IMG/VR virus record: IMGVR_UViG_3300032799_000147
Span: 1 to 41,782 of that record
Reading direction: 5' to 3' (one strand)
Length of the DNA stretch: 41,782 nucleotides
DNA from: a virus
The notes under the pieces are model-generated. The model did no database searches and was not told where the DNA came from. It saw only the letters and a list, made by a program, of their open reading frames with translations. Every line of letters starts with the position of its first letter. Position 1 is the first letter of the stretch. This document shows positions 8,614 through 15,328 of this stretch, piece by piece. The position numbers and the translations under genes are program-made.

Positions 8614-8810
8614 AATACCCTGTTCGGCGGACGACAAAACATGAATGCCAAGCAGTTTGGACACACGAATCCCCTGACTCCCCTGTCATCGTGACAGAGA
8701 AACGGAGAATTCATGTCGCTGTCTTCCAACTCATATTCCGCTTTGCACTTTCTGCATGAGAGTCGTAGTCCGTTCAGACTCACCTTCCGACCTTCCGTTT
8801 TTGTCTTCAC
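8595..8810 (-). CDS. Small four-cysteine zinc-ribbon-like protein (solitary cassette gene)
   Basis: 71 residues from a GTG preceded by AAAGGAG. Cys pairs CRKC and CPNC about 30 residues apart suggest a treble-clef or ribbon zinc site. It lies between the terminator at 8544 and an attC-like site at 8832, in the same orientation to that site as the cassette genes at 12-17 kb, so it is probably a cassette gene inserted into the head module. Function unknown. Confidence 0.65.
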   Translation of the reverse strand: MKTKTEGRKVSLNGLRLSCRKCKAEYELEDSDMNSPFLCHDDRGVRGFVCPNCLAFMFCRPPNRVLCVEVR

Positions 8811-8831
8811 TTTGTCTCCTTTCGATCAATC

Positions 8832-8892
8832 GCCGAACAAGGTGGTGGAGAGGTACGCTTCGCAGACTCGCGCCCCTCACCACCATCGATAG
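8832..8892 (+). other. Decayed solitary attC-like site
   Basis: Starts with GCCGAAC and shares AACAAGGTGGTGGAGAGGTACG and CCCCTCACCACC with the intact attC at 13085-13147. The terminal GCGTTGG core has degenerated to ATCGATAG, so the site is probably no longer recombined. Confidence 0.7.
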
Positions 8893-8914
8893 ATAAATGA
8901 AATTTTTCTCGCTT

Positions 8915-9214
8915 CTATCCCTTCTTCGCCTGGCTCGCCTTCGTCACCAGCGCAATCAGTTCCTCCTGGAACTCGACCGCATCCGCCAGTTTCCCGCTGT
9001 TGAAGCGCAGGTCCTCGGCGTTCTGTACCCGCATCGAACACATCTCCCGCGCCTCCTGTTCCCGGCCCGCCGCCAGGTTCAGCACCGCCTTCACCAGCGG
9101 ACTCTCCTCGCCCGCCCCGAGCGCCTCCAGGATCTTCCCCTTCTCCATCACCCCCACCCGTTTCAACGCCCGATCCGCCACCCTCCCCATCACCCATCGC
9201 TCAATCCGCTTCAT
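8915..9214 (-). CDS. Small helical protein
   Basis: 99 residues from the ATG with GGAG upstream; reading further upstream would enter a palindromic repeat and is rejected. Helical, mixed charge (EKGKILEALGAGEESPLVKAVLN; FQEELIALVTKAS). No family recognised. Between TerL and scaffold, it may be a head-assembly accessory. Confidence 0.6.
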   Translation of the reverse strand: MKRIERWVMGRVADRALKRVGVMEKGKILEALGAGEESPLVKAVLNLAAGREQEAREMCSMRVQNAEDLRFNSGKLADAVEFQEELIALVTKASQAKKG

Positions 9215-9227
9215 ATTTCTCCTTTCC

Positions 9228-9298
9228 GTCCCCAGCGGGCTTGTCCCGCTGGAACGCAAGATTGTCCCCAGCGGGCTTGTCCCGCTGGAACGCAAGAT
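9228..9298. repeat. Tandem pair of hairpin repeats
   Basis: Two 36-bp units, each containing CCAGCGGG-cttgt-CCCGCTGG, a perfect 8-bp stem. It lies in the gap between the helical protein gene and the HTH gene. REP-like. Confidence 0.85.
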
Positions 9299-9307
9299 GC
9301 TCTGCGT

Positions 9308-9514
9308 TCATTTCGCCTCCGCCCCGAATTCGGTCGGGGCGCCATGCCCCCTGTTTCGGCAGACAAGTTCCTCCACATCCCCCCGGCGATACAGCCGGCA
9401 CTTGTAGCCCGGAATCCGCACCCTGCTCAAACACTTCTGCATTCTCCGCATCAGATAATCACTCACCCCATACTCCCGCATCACATCCCCCCGTTTGAGC
9501 AAAAGTGGTTTCAT
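9308..9514 (-). CDS. Small HTH / excisionase-like DNA-binding protein
   Basis: 68 residues. VMREYGVSDYLMRRMQKCL followed by a basic wing (YKCRLYRRGDVEELV) matches the layout of MerR/excisionase-type winged helices of phage AlpA/Xis proteins. Ribosome site AAGGGGG precedes the ATG. The last residues are encoded by a palindromic repeat (9321-9340). It lies just downstream of TerL. It could be a regulator or a small-terminase substitute; no separate small terminase was recognised. Confidence 0.55.
   Translation of the reverse strand: MKPLLLKRGDVMREYGVSDYLMRRMQKCLSRVRIPGYKCRLYRRGDVEELVCRNRGHGAPTEFGAEAK
9321..9340. repeat. Palindromic repeat copy 1
   Basis: GCCCCGAATTCGGTCGGGGC, arms GCCCCGA/TCGGGGC, within the 3' end of the HTH gene. 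A second copy, with longer arms, lies in TerL at 10711-10740. Confidence 0.8.
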
Positions 9515-9538
9515 CGATCCCCCTTATGCGCCATGCGA

Positions 9539-11710
9539 CTAGATCCGGCACGCCTTCCCGCCAATCGTCGCCGGCGGCAACCTCCGCCCCTTCCGTCGCC
9601 ATGCCCAGTGCCCCCCGCCCCTTGCATGGCCGTAGGCCATTCCCCCCCGCTCCCTCTGCCCGTCCGCCTCCTCGTCGATCAAACCCAGGTCCGCGAAGTA
9701 CCGGATATTGTCCACCGGATCCTTGCACGCCCCATGTTCACCGTCCGTCCACTTCCAGTTCTCCATCGCATAGATCGTGTTCTCGCAGGCGTCGCTGAAA
9801 TACAATCGCGGCGCGTTAAGGAAATTCGTCCCCTCCGTGTCGCCCGGGACAGTCGCGTAATCCAGTAGTCCATTGATCCGGCCAATTCCATCCCCGATAT
9901 CGTTTCCCGGCGTCAAATCGAAGTACAGTCCAATCCGTTCCAGGTCCGTCTGCAACGTCACCGGCCGGTCCCGTTCCATTCTCGGATTCGTCGCCGCCCG
10001 GCTGTCCACATATCGCCCCTCCATCAACTCCGCATCTTCTCCGCCTTCTTCCCAGCCATCCAGTTCCTCGTTGTCTGGCACTCGATCTCTTTCATTCGTC
10101 CCGTTCTTCTCCGCCCTTTGCTCTCTGCTCTCCCCGCCATGCGCCATGCGCCATGCGCCATGCTCTCTCCATCCCTCCACTCTCGCAATCTCGAACTTCA
10201 ATCTCAGCGTCCCGAATCCCCAGGGTCCCTGACCTTCGCCCCGCGCCCCGTCGTTCAAACCTTCCTTCCGTCCGCTTGGAATCGCCCAGGGCCCGGGCAC
10301 CCCCACCTCCGGCACCCAGTATCCTCCCGGCCATTCCCGATACACATAGGCTTTCCCATCGTTCACCCGGATCCATGTCATAAACACATTCCGGCCGCTC
10401 GCCGGATCCAGAAACAGGTAATTCCGTCCCTTCGTCGGAATCGCCGCCGCCGGCACCACATGCACTGCCCGTTTGAACTTCGGGAACTTCCCATGTGCCA
10501 CCCGGTCCGGAAGTCCGTAGAACCGTTCCTTCACTCCCCCCATTCCCCCCGTCGTCTTCACCCGCAAATCCGCCGCCACCTCCTTCGGGTTCCCATACGG
10601 ATTATCGCTGCTCCAGAAGAACACCACCGCCTTCCGTGGATCCCGGCATCTCATCACCCTCGGCATCGTCTCGAATGTTCGCGCGTCGGGCCGCCCTCCC
10701 GGTCCGGTTCCAGCCGCCCCGAATTCGGTCGGGGCGGCTGGTTTGTCCAGCCACTCCAGCACGTCCTCCGGCCTGCTCTCCGGCGCCATGGCCGCCCGTT
10801 TCTCCCGCACTGCCTCCACAATTTCCCCGTACTCCTGTTCGCTTAGTCCCAGCGCCTTCCATTCCAGCCGGTCTCCTCCGTCCTTCGGACACAGGTACGC
10901 CGGCGCTGCCATCGCCACAGTCGCGCCCTCCAGGAATATCTGCACGCTGGGCGTGTACCCGTTCACCGGAGTAAACCCGATCAACCCCTTCCCTGCCCGG
11001 GTGGCCAATCGATACACCAGGTTCTCGATCCAATCCGGCGGGATCAATTCATCCGGCGTCACGAGGTCCAGTTCCAGGCCTTGGACCGCCGTGTCCATGT
11101 CCTGCGTGTAATTCACAAAGCGTCCCTGGCTCAGAATCGGTGTAATGAACGATCCATCCGCAAACCCCGTCTTCAACTTGTACTTGATATACGCCTCCGC
11201 CGTCTGGACTTGTTTCCGCCACTCCGGCGGCATGTGTTTCCAGAACAGTGGCTGTTGTTCCATCACGCTTCGCGGCTGGCTCATGTGCATCGCCACTACC
11301 GTGCTCTTCGGTCGGTTCGCGATCATCTCCATGCTCAGTTTCGCTTCCAGTTCGCTCTTCCCCGACCGTTGTCCCCCCAGGACCAGGACCATTTTCACAG
11401 GTTCGGAGAAACCCAGTCTTCTTCGCATCGCCCCCTTAAACTCCTCCCACGTCATTCCGAGTCGTCTTTTGATCTCATCCTCCCACCCCTTATGGCACCA
11501 GGGCCAATCTAGCAGCGCCCGGACCACGAGCCAGATCGAAGGTTCCCACCCGCATCGCAGCGGGTCGTACTGTTCCCCGGCGATCACCTTTGCCCGCTTC
11601 TCCAGCAGTCTTCGTAGTGCCGTCTCCGCGTCACATCCCGCCGCCGCCATTTGCCCCTCGATCTCCGACAGACACGGCGCCGGCAATACCGGATGACTTT
11701 GGATTTTCAT
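9539..11710 (-). CDS. terL: Terminase large subunit
   Basis: About 723 residues from the ATG at 11710, whose ATGA overlaps the stop of the upstream gene. Walker A is GGQRSGKS (about residue 112); a Walker-B/catalytic-Glu-like LDLVTPDE lies near residue 215; the nuclease domain starts near FLDPASGR (about residue 428). It packages DNA into the prohead by docking to the portal. Two repeat elements have entered the gene: a palindrome at 10711-10740 (translated PAAPTEFGAA) and a CTCTGCTCT/GCCATGC array at 10119-10165 giving a GAWRMAHG repeat near residue 520. Both keep the frame. Confidence 0.85.
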   Translation of the reverse strand: MKIQSHPVLPAPCLSEIEGQMAAAGCDAETALRRLLEKRAKVIAGEQYDPLRCGWEPSIWLVVRALLDWPWCHKGWEDEIKRRLGMTWEEFKGAMRRRLGFSEPVKMVLVLGGQRSGKSELEAKLSMEMIANRPKSTVVAMHMSQPRSVMEQQPLFWKHMPPEWRKQVQTAEAYIKYKLKTGFADGSFITPILSQGRFVNYTQDMDTAVQGLELDLVTPDELIPPDWIENLVYRLATRAGKGLIGFTPVNGYTPSVQIFLEGATVAMAAPAYLCPKDGGDRLEWKALGLSEQEYGEIVEAVREKRAAMAPESRPEDVLEWLDKPAAPTEFGAAGTGPGGRPDARTFETMPRVMRCRDPRKAVVFFWSSDNPYGNPKEVAADLRVKTTGGMGGVKERFYGLPDRVAHGKFPKFKRAVHVVPAAAIPTKGRNYLFLDPASGRNVFMTWIRVNDGKAYVYREWPGGYWVPEVGVPGPWAIPSGRKEGLNDGARGEGQGPWGFGTLRLKFEIARVEGWREHGAWRMAHGGESREQRAEKNGTNERDRVPDNEELDGWEEGGEDAELMEGRYVDSRAATNPRMERDRPVTLQTDLERIGLYFDLTPGNDIGDGIGRINGLLDYATVPGDTEGTNFLNAPRLYFSDACENTIYAMENWKWTDGEHGACKDPVDNIRYFADLGLIDEEADGQRERGGMAYGHARGGGHWAWRRKGRRLPPATIGGKACRI
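10119..10165. repeat. CTCTGCTCT and GCCATGC arrays inside terL
   Basis: A CTCTGCTCTC run followed by four GCCATGC units, translated in frame as a low-complexity insert between the nuclease core and the C-terminal domain of TerL. The same CTGCTCT type occurs at about 6520-6548. Confidence 0.8.
10711..10740. repeat. Palindromic repeat copy 2
   Basis: A 30-bp inverted repeat with 12-bp arms (CAGCCGCCCCGA / TCGGGGCGGCTG) inside terL, related to 9321-9340. Confidence 0.85.
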
Positions 11711-11994
11711 TCCAGATATTTCCCGATCAACTTCCCCACTCCGCTGGGCCCCAGGGCCGTCTTGCCAATTCCGCGCCACCGTCCCCAGCGCCCCTCGTCA
11801 TTCTGCTCGCGCCGAAGCCGGATCACCGTCATGGGCCGGTGGCTGTCCCTGATCGTGATCTCAATAACCCGGTCCGTCCGCACCGGTTCCCCGGCCAGTT
11901 TCTCGTGGTACTTCCTCCAACGGCAATCGGCTCCATGTTGTCCGCGATTGCTCCGCTTCCGCTTCCTCTTGCCCCAGTACGACTTGCTACACAT
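11707..11994 (-). CDS. Small basic protein starting in the attI-like repeat
   Basis: 95 residues. The first 19 (MCSKSYWGKRKRKRSNRG...) are encoded by the 99-bp repeat and are shared with the short gene at 25909; the rest is unique and basic. The stop overlaps the TerL start (ATGA). Position and basic charge would suit a small terminase subunit, but I see no HTH. It could equally be the vestige of a gene disrupted at the recombination site. Confidence 0.6.
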   Translation of the reverse strand: MCSKSYWGKRKRKRSNRGQHGADCRWRKYHEKLAGEPVRTDRVIEITIRDSHRPMTVIRLRREQNDEGRWGRWRGIGKTALGPSGVGKLIGKYLE

Positions 11995-12040
11995 AAGTAT
12001 TCGCTCCTAGCGACGGTTTTCACTCAATGCGTTGTTGGAC
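11938..12040 (+). other. attI-like site at the head of the left cassette array
   Basis: Positions 11938-12036 are repeated inverted at 25867-25965 with a single mismatch over 99 bp. Identity ends exactly at the GTT of the core (GTTGGAC here, GTTCGGT there). No matching second arm is present, so it does not fold like an attC. It stands at the left end of an array whose attC sites have their top strand on plus, the place attI occupies in integrons. Confidence 0.65.
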
Positions 12041-12357
12041 TCATCGCGGTGAACTGCTACACACATGGCCGCCTCCGCCTGCATCGCCGCCGCCAGGGCC
12101 GCCCGGTGCGCCCGGAAGAACAGCGGCGGCAACGCGTCCTTCAGGGCGTTGCAGGCCCGGCACGCCGTCACCATGTTTGCCGGGTCATCGGACCCGCCGT
12201 GCTTTGTCGGCCAGAAGTGGTCAATGCTCAGTTGGTCCTCGGCAAAGACGCCGCCGCAGTAGGCGCAGCGGAATCCGTCGCGGGCGTAAATGAACGCTCG
12301 CCACTTCCTCCGCATCCTCTTGCCTCTCTGTTTCGGTGTCATGTCAGAGTCCAACAT
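12007..12357 (-). CDS. HNH endonuclease (first cassette)
   Basis: 116 residues. The HNH core is clear: CAYCGG, then LSIDHFWPTKHGGSDDPAN with the catalytic His, then CRACN. It binds a structural zinc and a catalytic metal and nicks or cuts DNA; phage HNH proteins often assist packaging, and this one is next to terL. The ATG is in the core of attC1 and the last residues (NNALSENRR) are encoded by the attI-like repeat. It could also be a homing-type cassette gene. Confidence 0.85.
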   Translation of the reverse strand: MLDSDMTPKQRGKRMRRKWRAFIYARDGFRCAYCGGVFAEDQLSIDHFWPTKHGGSDDPANMVTACRACNALKDALPPLFFRAHRAALAAAMQAEAAMCVAVHRDESNNALSENRR

Positions 12358-12408
12358 CCGCGTGCAGACTAGCTCGCTCCGCTCGCAGTCTGACGCGGGG
12401 CGTTGGCG
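12349..12408 (+). other. attC1
   Basis: GTCCAAC...GTTGGCG, 60 bp. Arms CGCGT-G-CAGACT and AGTCTGACGCG pair with one extrahelical G, 8 nt after AAC. Confidence 0.8.
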
Positions 12409-12412
12409 ATGC

Positions 12413-12655
12413 TCATCCAGCGTTGAAGCTCGCGCATATCACGCCCTTCTGCGTTCCGTCCTTGGCCTCGCCGATGTACTCGCATTGCACCGCGTTCGGA
12501 TCGCCCACCCAATCGCTGAATGGTTCCGGCTTGATGACCGATCCATCCCTAGGATGCATGATCTTCGCCTCGGTGTCCGTCTCTGCGGCGACCACCGCAG
12601 AATCGTAGGTGTCGTATCCTTGGTTCACCGTCTGACTGATATGCCACAGTTTCAC
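12413..12655 (-). CDS. Cassette protein, family unknown
   Basis: 80 residues from a GTG with AAAGGAG upstream, overlapping the previous stop (GTGA). Contains AAETDTEAKIMHPRDG and VQCEYIGEAKDGTQKGVICASFNAG, predicted alpha/beta. The stop falls just before attC1. It resembles small stand-alone phage accessory proteins; no function assigned. Confidence 0.65.
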   Translation of the reverse strand: MKLWHISQTVNQGYDTYDSAVVAAETDTEAKIMHPRDGSVIKPEPFSDWVGDPNAVQCEYIGEAKDGTQKGVICASFNAG

Positions 12656-13329
12656 TTCGTGCTCCTTTCATTCGTTCCGCCAACCAGCCCGTCCAGGGTA
12701 CGCGGCTCCGCCGCGCCCCTGACGGCATTGTTGGCCTTAATGTGATACTCTCGGCAACCAACTACTCCTCCTCCTCGCCATTCGGCTACACCCGCCACGT
12801 CCAATCGACGTAACCGATATTGGTATCTCCTCCACAGGACCATCTCGTCTTCGGAAAACCAGCGTCCTTTCGGACAGTCGGCCAGAAATTCCTTGTCTGA
12901 TTTCGTAAGGCCAACAACCGCTTGCAAACTAGCTCGCGTCCCGCTCGCAGTTTGAAGCGGGGCGTTCGGTTTACAGGTCACAGCCGATGCGTCAGCCGTC
13001 ATCCGGTCAGTCCGTGGCACCTCGAACGGCGTGCGGCCACAGCACGGCATCACGCCAGCCCCGTCGGGAGGGCATTGATGGACAACCGAACAAGGTGGTG
13101 GAGAGGTACGCGGCGAAGCGCCGCGCCCCTCACCACCAGCGTTGGTGCTACGAAGAATCACCCCGGTCTTGCCATCGGTCAGCATGGCGGAGCCGGGAGG
13201 CAACAGCGGGTTCTCGATGATGGTTATGCCCATGATCGTCTTGTGCTTCGGCAACGGAGGAAACTGGAACGGATGCACCAACAAGGCATCCGAGCGTACC
13301 AATGAAGCCGCGCTCACGTCCTTGCTCAT
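12652..13329 (-). CDS. Chimeric protein: three cassettes fused in frame through attC linkers
   Basis: 225 residues with an excellent AAGGAGG ribosome site before the ATG, which lies in the loop of attC5. Segment 1 (to about residue 63) is a small beta protein; then comes an attC4-encoded linker. Segment 2 (about 85-120) has a CPPDG...CCGRTPFEVPRTDRMT zinc-ribbon motif known from small phage proteins, but has no start codon of its own. Then comes a linker from attC3 (NAPLQTASGTRASLQAVVG). Segment 3 (about 140-200) is helical (SDKEFLADCPKGRWFSEDE). The end is encoded by attC2. It may be a true fusion or one gene followed by read-through remnants. Confidence 0.55.
   Translation of the reverse strand: MSKDVSAASLVRSDALLVHPFQFPPLPKHKTIMGITIIENPLLPPGSAMLTDGKTGVILRSTNAGGEGRGASPRTSPPPCSVVHQCPPDGAGVMPCCGRTPFEVPRTDRMTADASAVTCKPNAPLQTASGTRASLQAVVGLTKSDKEFLADCPKGRWFSEDEMVLWRRYQYRLRRLDVAGVAEWRGGGVVGCREYHIKANNAVRGAAEPRTLDGLVGGTNERSTK
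12678..12736 (+). other. attC2
   Basis: GCCAAC...GTTGGCC. CCGTC-C-AGGG-TA-CGCGGC pairs with GCCGCG-CCCCTGACGG; the extra C and A on the top-strand 5' arm are exactly where canonical integron attC sites carry them. Near-copy at 13933. Confidence 0.9.
12909..12970 (+). other. attC3
   Basis: GGCCAAC...GTTCGGT. Main family type: AACAACCGCTTGCAAACT pairing with AGTTTGAAGCGGGG, one extrahelical G. Confidence 0.9.
13085..13147 (+). other. attC4
   Basis: ACCGAAC...GTTGGTG. GGTGGTG-G-AGAGG-TA-CGCGGC pairs with GCCGCGCCCCTCACCACC. Intact version of the remnant at 8832. Confidence 0.9.
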
Positions 13330-13379
13330 ATCAAACCTCCTTCTGCGGCTTCATTGGCCGCTCAATGCCAGCGTTGGAA
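13276..13379 (+). other. attC5 (long, carries a start codon)
   Basis: CACCAAC...GTTGGAA, 104 bp. Arms GGCATCC-GAGCG-TA-CCAATGAAGCCGC and GCGGCTTCATTGGCCGCTCAATGCC pair. The loop holds, on minus, AAGGAGGTTTGAT and the ATG of the chimeric gene ending at 12652. Confidence 0.88.
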
Positions 13380-13546
13380 CTCTTCACTGGCAAATTGCTT
13401 TTCCCCTTTTCGTTCCAGCAGATATAAGATGTTGCGCGTGCGTAACTGGCACCGCATCGAAAGTCCATCTTGTGTTTCGGGTTGTTGCCCGCTTCAAGCC
13501 ATTTCTTCCGCAACCACTTCAAGTTCTTAACATCCTGTTTGTTCAT
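13331..13546 (-). CDS. Small basic cassette protein
   Basis: 71 residues, Lys/Arg-rich (LKWLRKKWLEAGNNPKHKMDFR), with two Cys. GGAGGGAAC precedes the ATG, which lies just after attC6. The last 14 residues come from attC5, and the TGA sits inside the ribosome site of the next gene, so translation is coupled. Function unknown. Confidence 0.65.
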   Translation of the reverse strand: MNKQDVKNLKWLRKKWLEAGNNPKHKMDFRCGASYARATSYICWNEKGKSNLPVKSSNAGIERPMKPQKEV

Positions 13547-13908
13547 GTTCCCTCCGTTCCAACAACCGCTTGCAAACTAGTTCGCGTCCCGCTCGCAGTT
13601 TGAAGCGGGGCGTTGGGCAACACAGCGCGAATGCTCGCCATCGTTGCCTCCAGTTCGGTCACGCGGGCCTCTGCCGTGTCGGCGCGGCGCTTCTCAGCGT
13701 CACGTTCCTGCACGGCCTTGCGTAGCGCCCCGGCGTCGTCCCAGTGCTCGCGGACCCAGCGCGCCGTCCACTCGATCCTGTCACGCGGACCGCTCGCGAA
13801 TCCGGGCGGGCAGCCGGGGAGCGTCAGCGCGGACTCGCGCAGCGCGTCCGCTTCTGCCAGACGCTCGCCGTGCGCCTTCAGTTCCTTGGTCAGTGTCTCG
13901 ATGTCCAT
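13543..13908 (-). CDS. Coiled-coil cassette protein
   Basis: 121 residues. DIETLTKELKAHGERLAEADALRE and AVQERDAEKRRADTAEARV form two coiled-coil segments around a CPPGF/WTARWVREHW centre. The end is attC6-encoded (NAPLQTASG...), and its TGA overlaps the next ATG (ATGA). Likely dimeric; function unknown. Confidence 0.6.
   Translation of the reverse strand: MDIETLTKELKAHGERLAEADALRESALTLPGCPPGFASGPRDRIEWTARWVREHWDDAGALRKAVQERDAEKRRADTAEARVTELEATMASIRAVLPNAPLQTASGTRTSLQAVVGTEGT
13557..13618 (+). other. attC6
   Basis: TTCCAAC...GTTGGGC, main family type with a perfect GTTRRRY core. Confidence 0.9.
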
Positions 13909-13909
13909 G

Positions 13910-14212
13910 TCACGCTCCCTTCGATTCGGAATGCCCAACCAGCCCGTCCAGGGTACGCGGCTCCGCCGCGCCCCTGACGGCATTGGTGTTGGGCTTCACT
14001 TGAAACAGCGTCCTCATCAATTCGTCAGCGGCTTCGTTCGCCTCGGCGTGCGTCAGTCGTGTTCGGTCCATCAGCGTGCAGGCAATCGTGCATTTCCACA
14101 CCAGCACAAAGCCGTCATCATTTCGGAAGGCGCGTGTCAGGTCGCGCACGGCGCGCCCAGTTTTCCAATGCTTCAGGTTGCTCCACCACACCCGCATTCG
14201 TTCCATGTTCAT
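13910..14212 (-). CDS. Cassette protein, family unknown
   Basis: 100 residues, starting MNMERMRVWWSNLKHWKT, helical, Trp-rich. Its ATG overlaps the previous stop (ATGA). The C-terminus (NAVRGAAEPRTLDGLVG) is encoded by attC7. Its TGA lies in the ribosome site of the coiled-coil gene. Confidence 0.6.
   Translation of the reverse strand: MNMERMRVWWSNLKHWKTGRAVRDLTRAFRNDDGFVLVWKCTIACTLMDRTRLTHAEANEAADELMRTLFQVKPNTNAVRGAAEPRTLDGLVGHSESKGA
13933..13994 (+). other. attC7
   Basis: GCCCAAC...GTTGGGC, both cores match consensus exactly. Near-copy of attC2. Confidence 0.9.
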
Positions 14213-14676
14213 GCCTCACCACCTTTCAGTTCGGATCGCCCAACATCCGGCTGGAGGCTACGGCTACGCCGCGCCTCAGCCGGGGCGTTCGGCCACGGTT
14301 CATCCGTCACTGTGCGTCGCACAATTCGCGTCGCTACGATGCCCTTGCGCACACACTCAGGCCGGTGGCGGCGTTTCTCGAACTCCGCCTGTGAATCCTC
14401 CAACACTTTCGCGGCGTCCGGTGCCGTCTTGACCATTGGCGCAACGTCAAACCAATCCCTCTCCGGTTCGTCCCACATCGCTTGAGCGATGAATCCCTGC
14501 CGTGTTTCAGGTTCAAAGAGTTCCCTTGGCAAAGTTTCACTCGGATCGGGCGGCTTGCTGAATATCTCTGCCAGTCCCGGAGGAAGTTTCGGCAGTCGCG
14601 GCAAGCGGCCAAATCCACGCGGCAGCCGAACAATCGGGTCGAGTCTAGCCTTGCCCCGCGTCGCTTTCTTGTTCAT
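14209..14676 (-). CDS. Basic, Pro/Arg-rich cassette protein
   Basis: 155 residues. The first 15 are encoded inside attC9 and the ATG lies in its loop behind AAAGGAAA. Contains RLPRGFGRLPRLPKLPPGL and a KTAPDAAKVLEDSQAEFEKRR helix. The tail is encoded by attC8. The stop overlaps the next ATG. No family recognised. Confidence 0.6.
   Translation of the reverse strand: MNKKATRGKARLDPIVRLPRGFGRLPRLPKLPPGLAEIFSKPPDPSETLPRELFEPETRQGFIAQAMWDEPERDWFDVAPMVKTAPDAAKVLEDSQAEFEKRRHRPECVRKGIVATRIVRRTVTDEPWPNAPAEARRSRSLQPDVGRSELKGGEA
14238..14293 (+). other. attC8
   Basis: GCCCAAC...GTTCGGC. CCGGCT-G-GAGGC-TA-CGGC pairs with GCCGCGCCTCAGCCGG. Confidence 0.9.
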
Positions 14677-14721
14677 GCTTTCCTTTCTCCGGGCAAGGCA
14701 GACTCACCCGGAACGTTCTGC
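14625..14721 (+). other. attC9 (long, carries a start codon)
   Basis: GCCGAAC...GTTCTGC. CGGGT-C-GAGTC-TA-GCCTTGCCC pairs with GGGCAAGGCAGACTCACCCG. The loop encodes, on minus, a ribosome site plus overlapping stop/start ATGA (14673-14676). Confidence 0.9.
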
Positions 14722-14966
14722 GCAAGGGCTTCACCCAGCCCAATGCGCGTGATGTGGTGAGAGATGCACGAGCCACTGTCGCGGATCACGTCAATGAACC
14801 GACCGCCTATTTCGATGCTCACGGCGAGCGAGTGCTCACCAACGTGCCGCAATCCGATGCCGTCGATCTCCCCGATTTGGCGAAGCAATTCGGCATTCGA
14901 CAGTCGGCGCAGAACCAGCGGGTGGAGGCTAGCCTTGCCCGCCGCTTTGCGCGTCTTCGGCTTCAT
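14673..14966 (-). CDS. Cassette protein, family unknown
   Basis: 97 residues. The N-terminus (MKPKTRKAAGKASLHPLV) is encoded by attC10 and the C-terminus (GESALPGERKA) by attC9. The core, RRLSNAELLRQIGEIDGIGLRHVGEH, then EIGGRFIDVIRDSGSCISHHI, looks like a folded alpha/beta protein. Both ends overlap neighbours by ATGA. Confidence 0.62.
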   Translation of the reverse strand: MKPKTRKAAGKASLHPLVLRRLSNAELLRQIGEIDGIGLRHVGEHSLAVSIEIGGRFIDVIRDSGSCISHHITRIGLGEALAQNVPGESALPGERKA

Positions 14967-15011
14967 GCGTCCTTTCTGGCGGGCAAGGCAGCCTCACCCG
15001 TCGTGTTGGCC
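14909..15011 (+). other. attC10 (long, carries a start codon)
   Basis: GCAGAAC...GTTGGCC. CGGGT-G-GAGGC-TA-GCCTTGCCCGCC pairs with GGCGGGCAAGGCAGCCTCACCCG; the loop holds ATGA at 14963-14966. Confidence 0.9.
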
Positions 15012-15283
15012 CACATCGGAATCGGCAATCCAGCCGTGTAGGTGTTGCGGGCCGTTGCCCAACGGGCATCGTTTGCGCTGGTGTACGTCCACAGCAACCG
15101 GTCCCTCTCTCGATAGACGTGCAGTAGCGTCCAGCATTGTGGAGAGTGAGCAAGTCGGACTCGCCACCCGTAAACGTCCTGCCCCAGAAGGGCCAGGATC
15201 GAAATGCGCTCATTGCCCTTACGCAAGGATGGGCCAACCAGCGGGTCGAGGCTAGCCTTGCCCGCCGCTTTCTTGTATTTCAT
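14963..15283 (-). CDS. Cassette protein, family unknown
   Basis: 106 residues. N-terminus from attC11 (MKYKKAAGKASLDPLV), C-terminus from attC10. The centre (ISILALLGQDVYGWRVRLAHS, WTLLHVYRERDRLLWTYTSAND) is beta-rich with several Trp. ATGA overlaps at both ends. The termini of this and the neighbouring cassettes are alike only because related attC sites encode them. Confidence 0.62.
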   Translation of the reverse strand: MKYKKAAGKASLDPLVGPSLRKGNERISILALLGQDVYGWRVRLAHSPQCWTLLHVYRERDRLLWTYTSANDARWATARNTYTAGLPIPMWANTTGEAALPARKDA

Positions 15284-15328
15284 GATTTCCTTTCTCCGGG
15301 CAAGGCAGACTCAGCCGGGGCGTTCGCT
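15232..15328 (+). other. attC11 (long, carries a start codon)
   Basis: GGCCAAC...GTTCGCT. GGGT-C-GAGGC-TA-GCCTTGCCC pairs with GGGCAAGGCAGACTCAGCC; the loop has the ATGA at 15280-15283. Confidence 0.85.
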
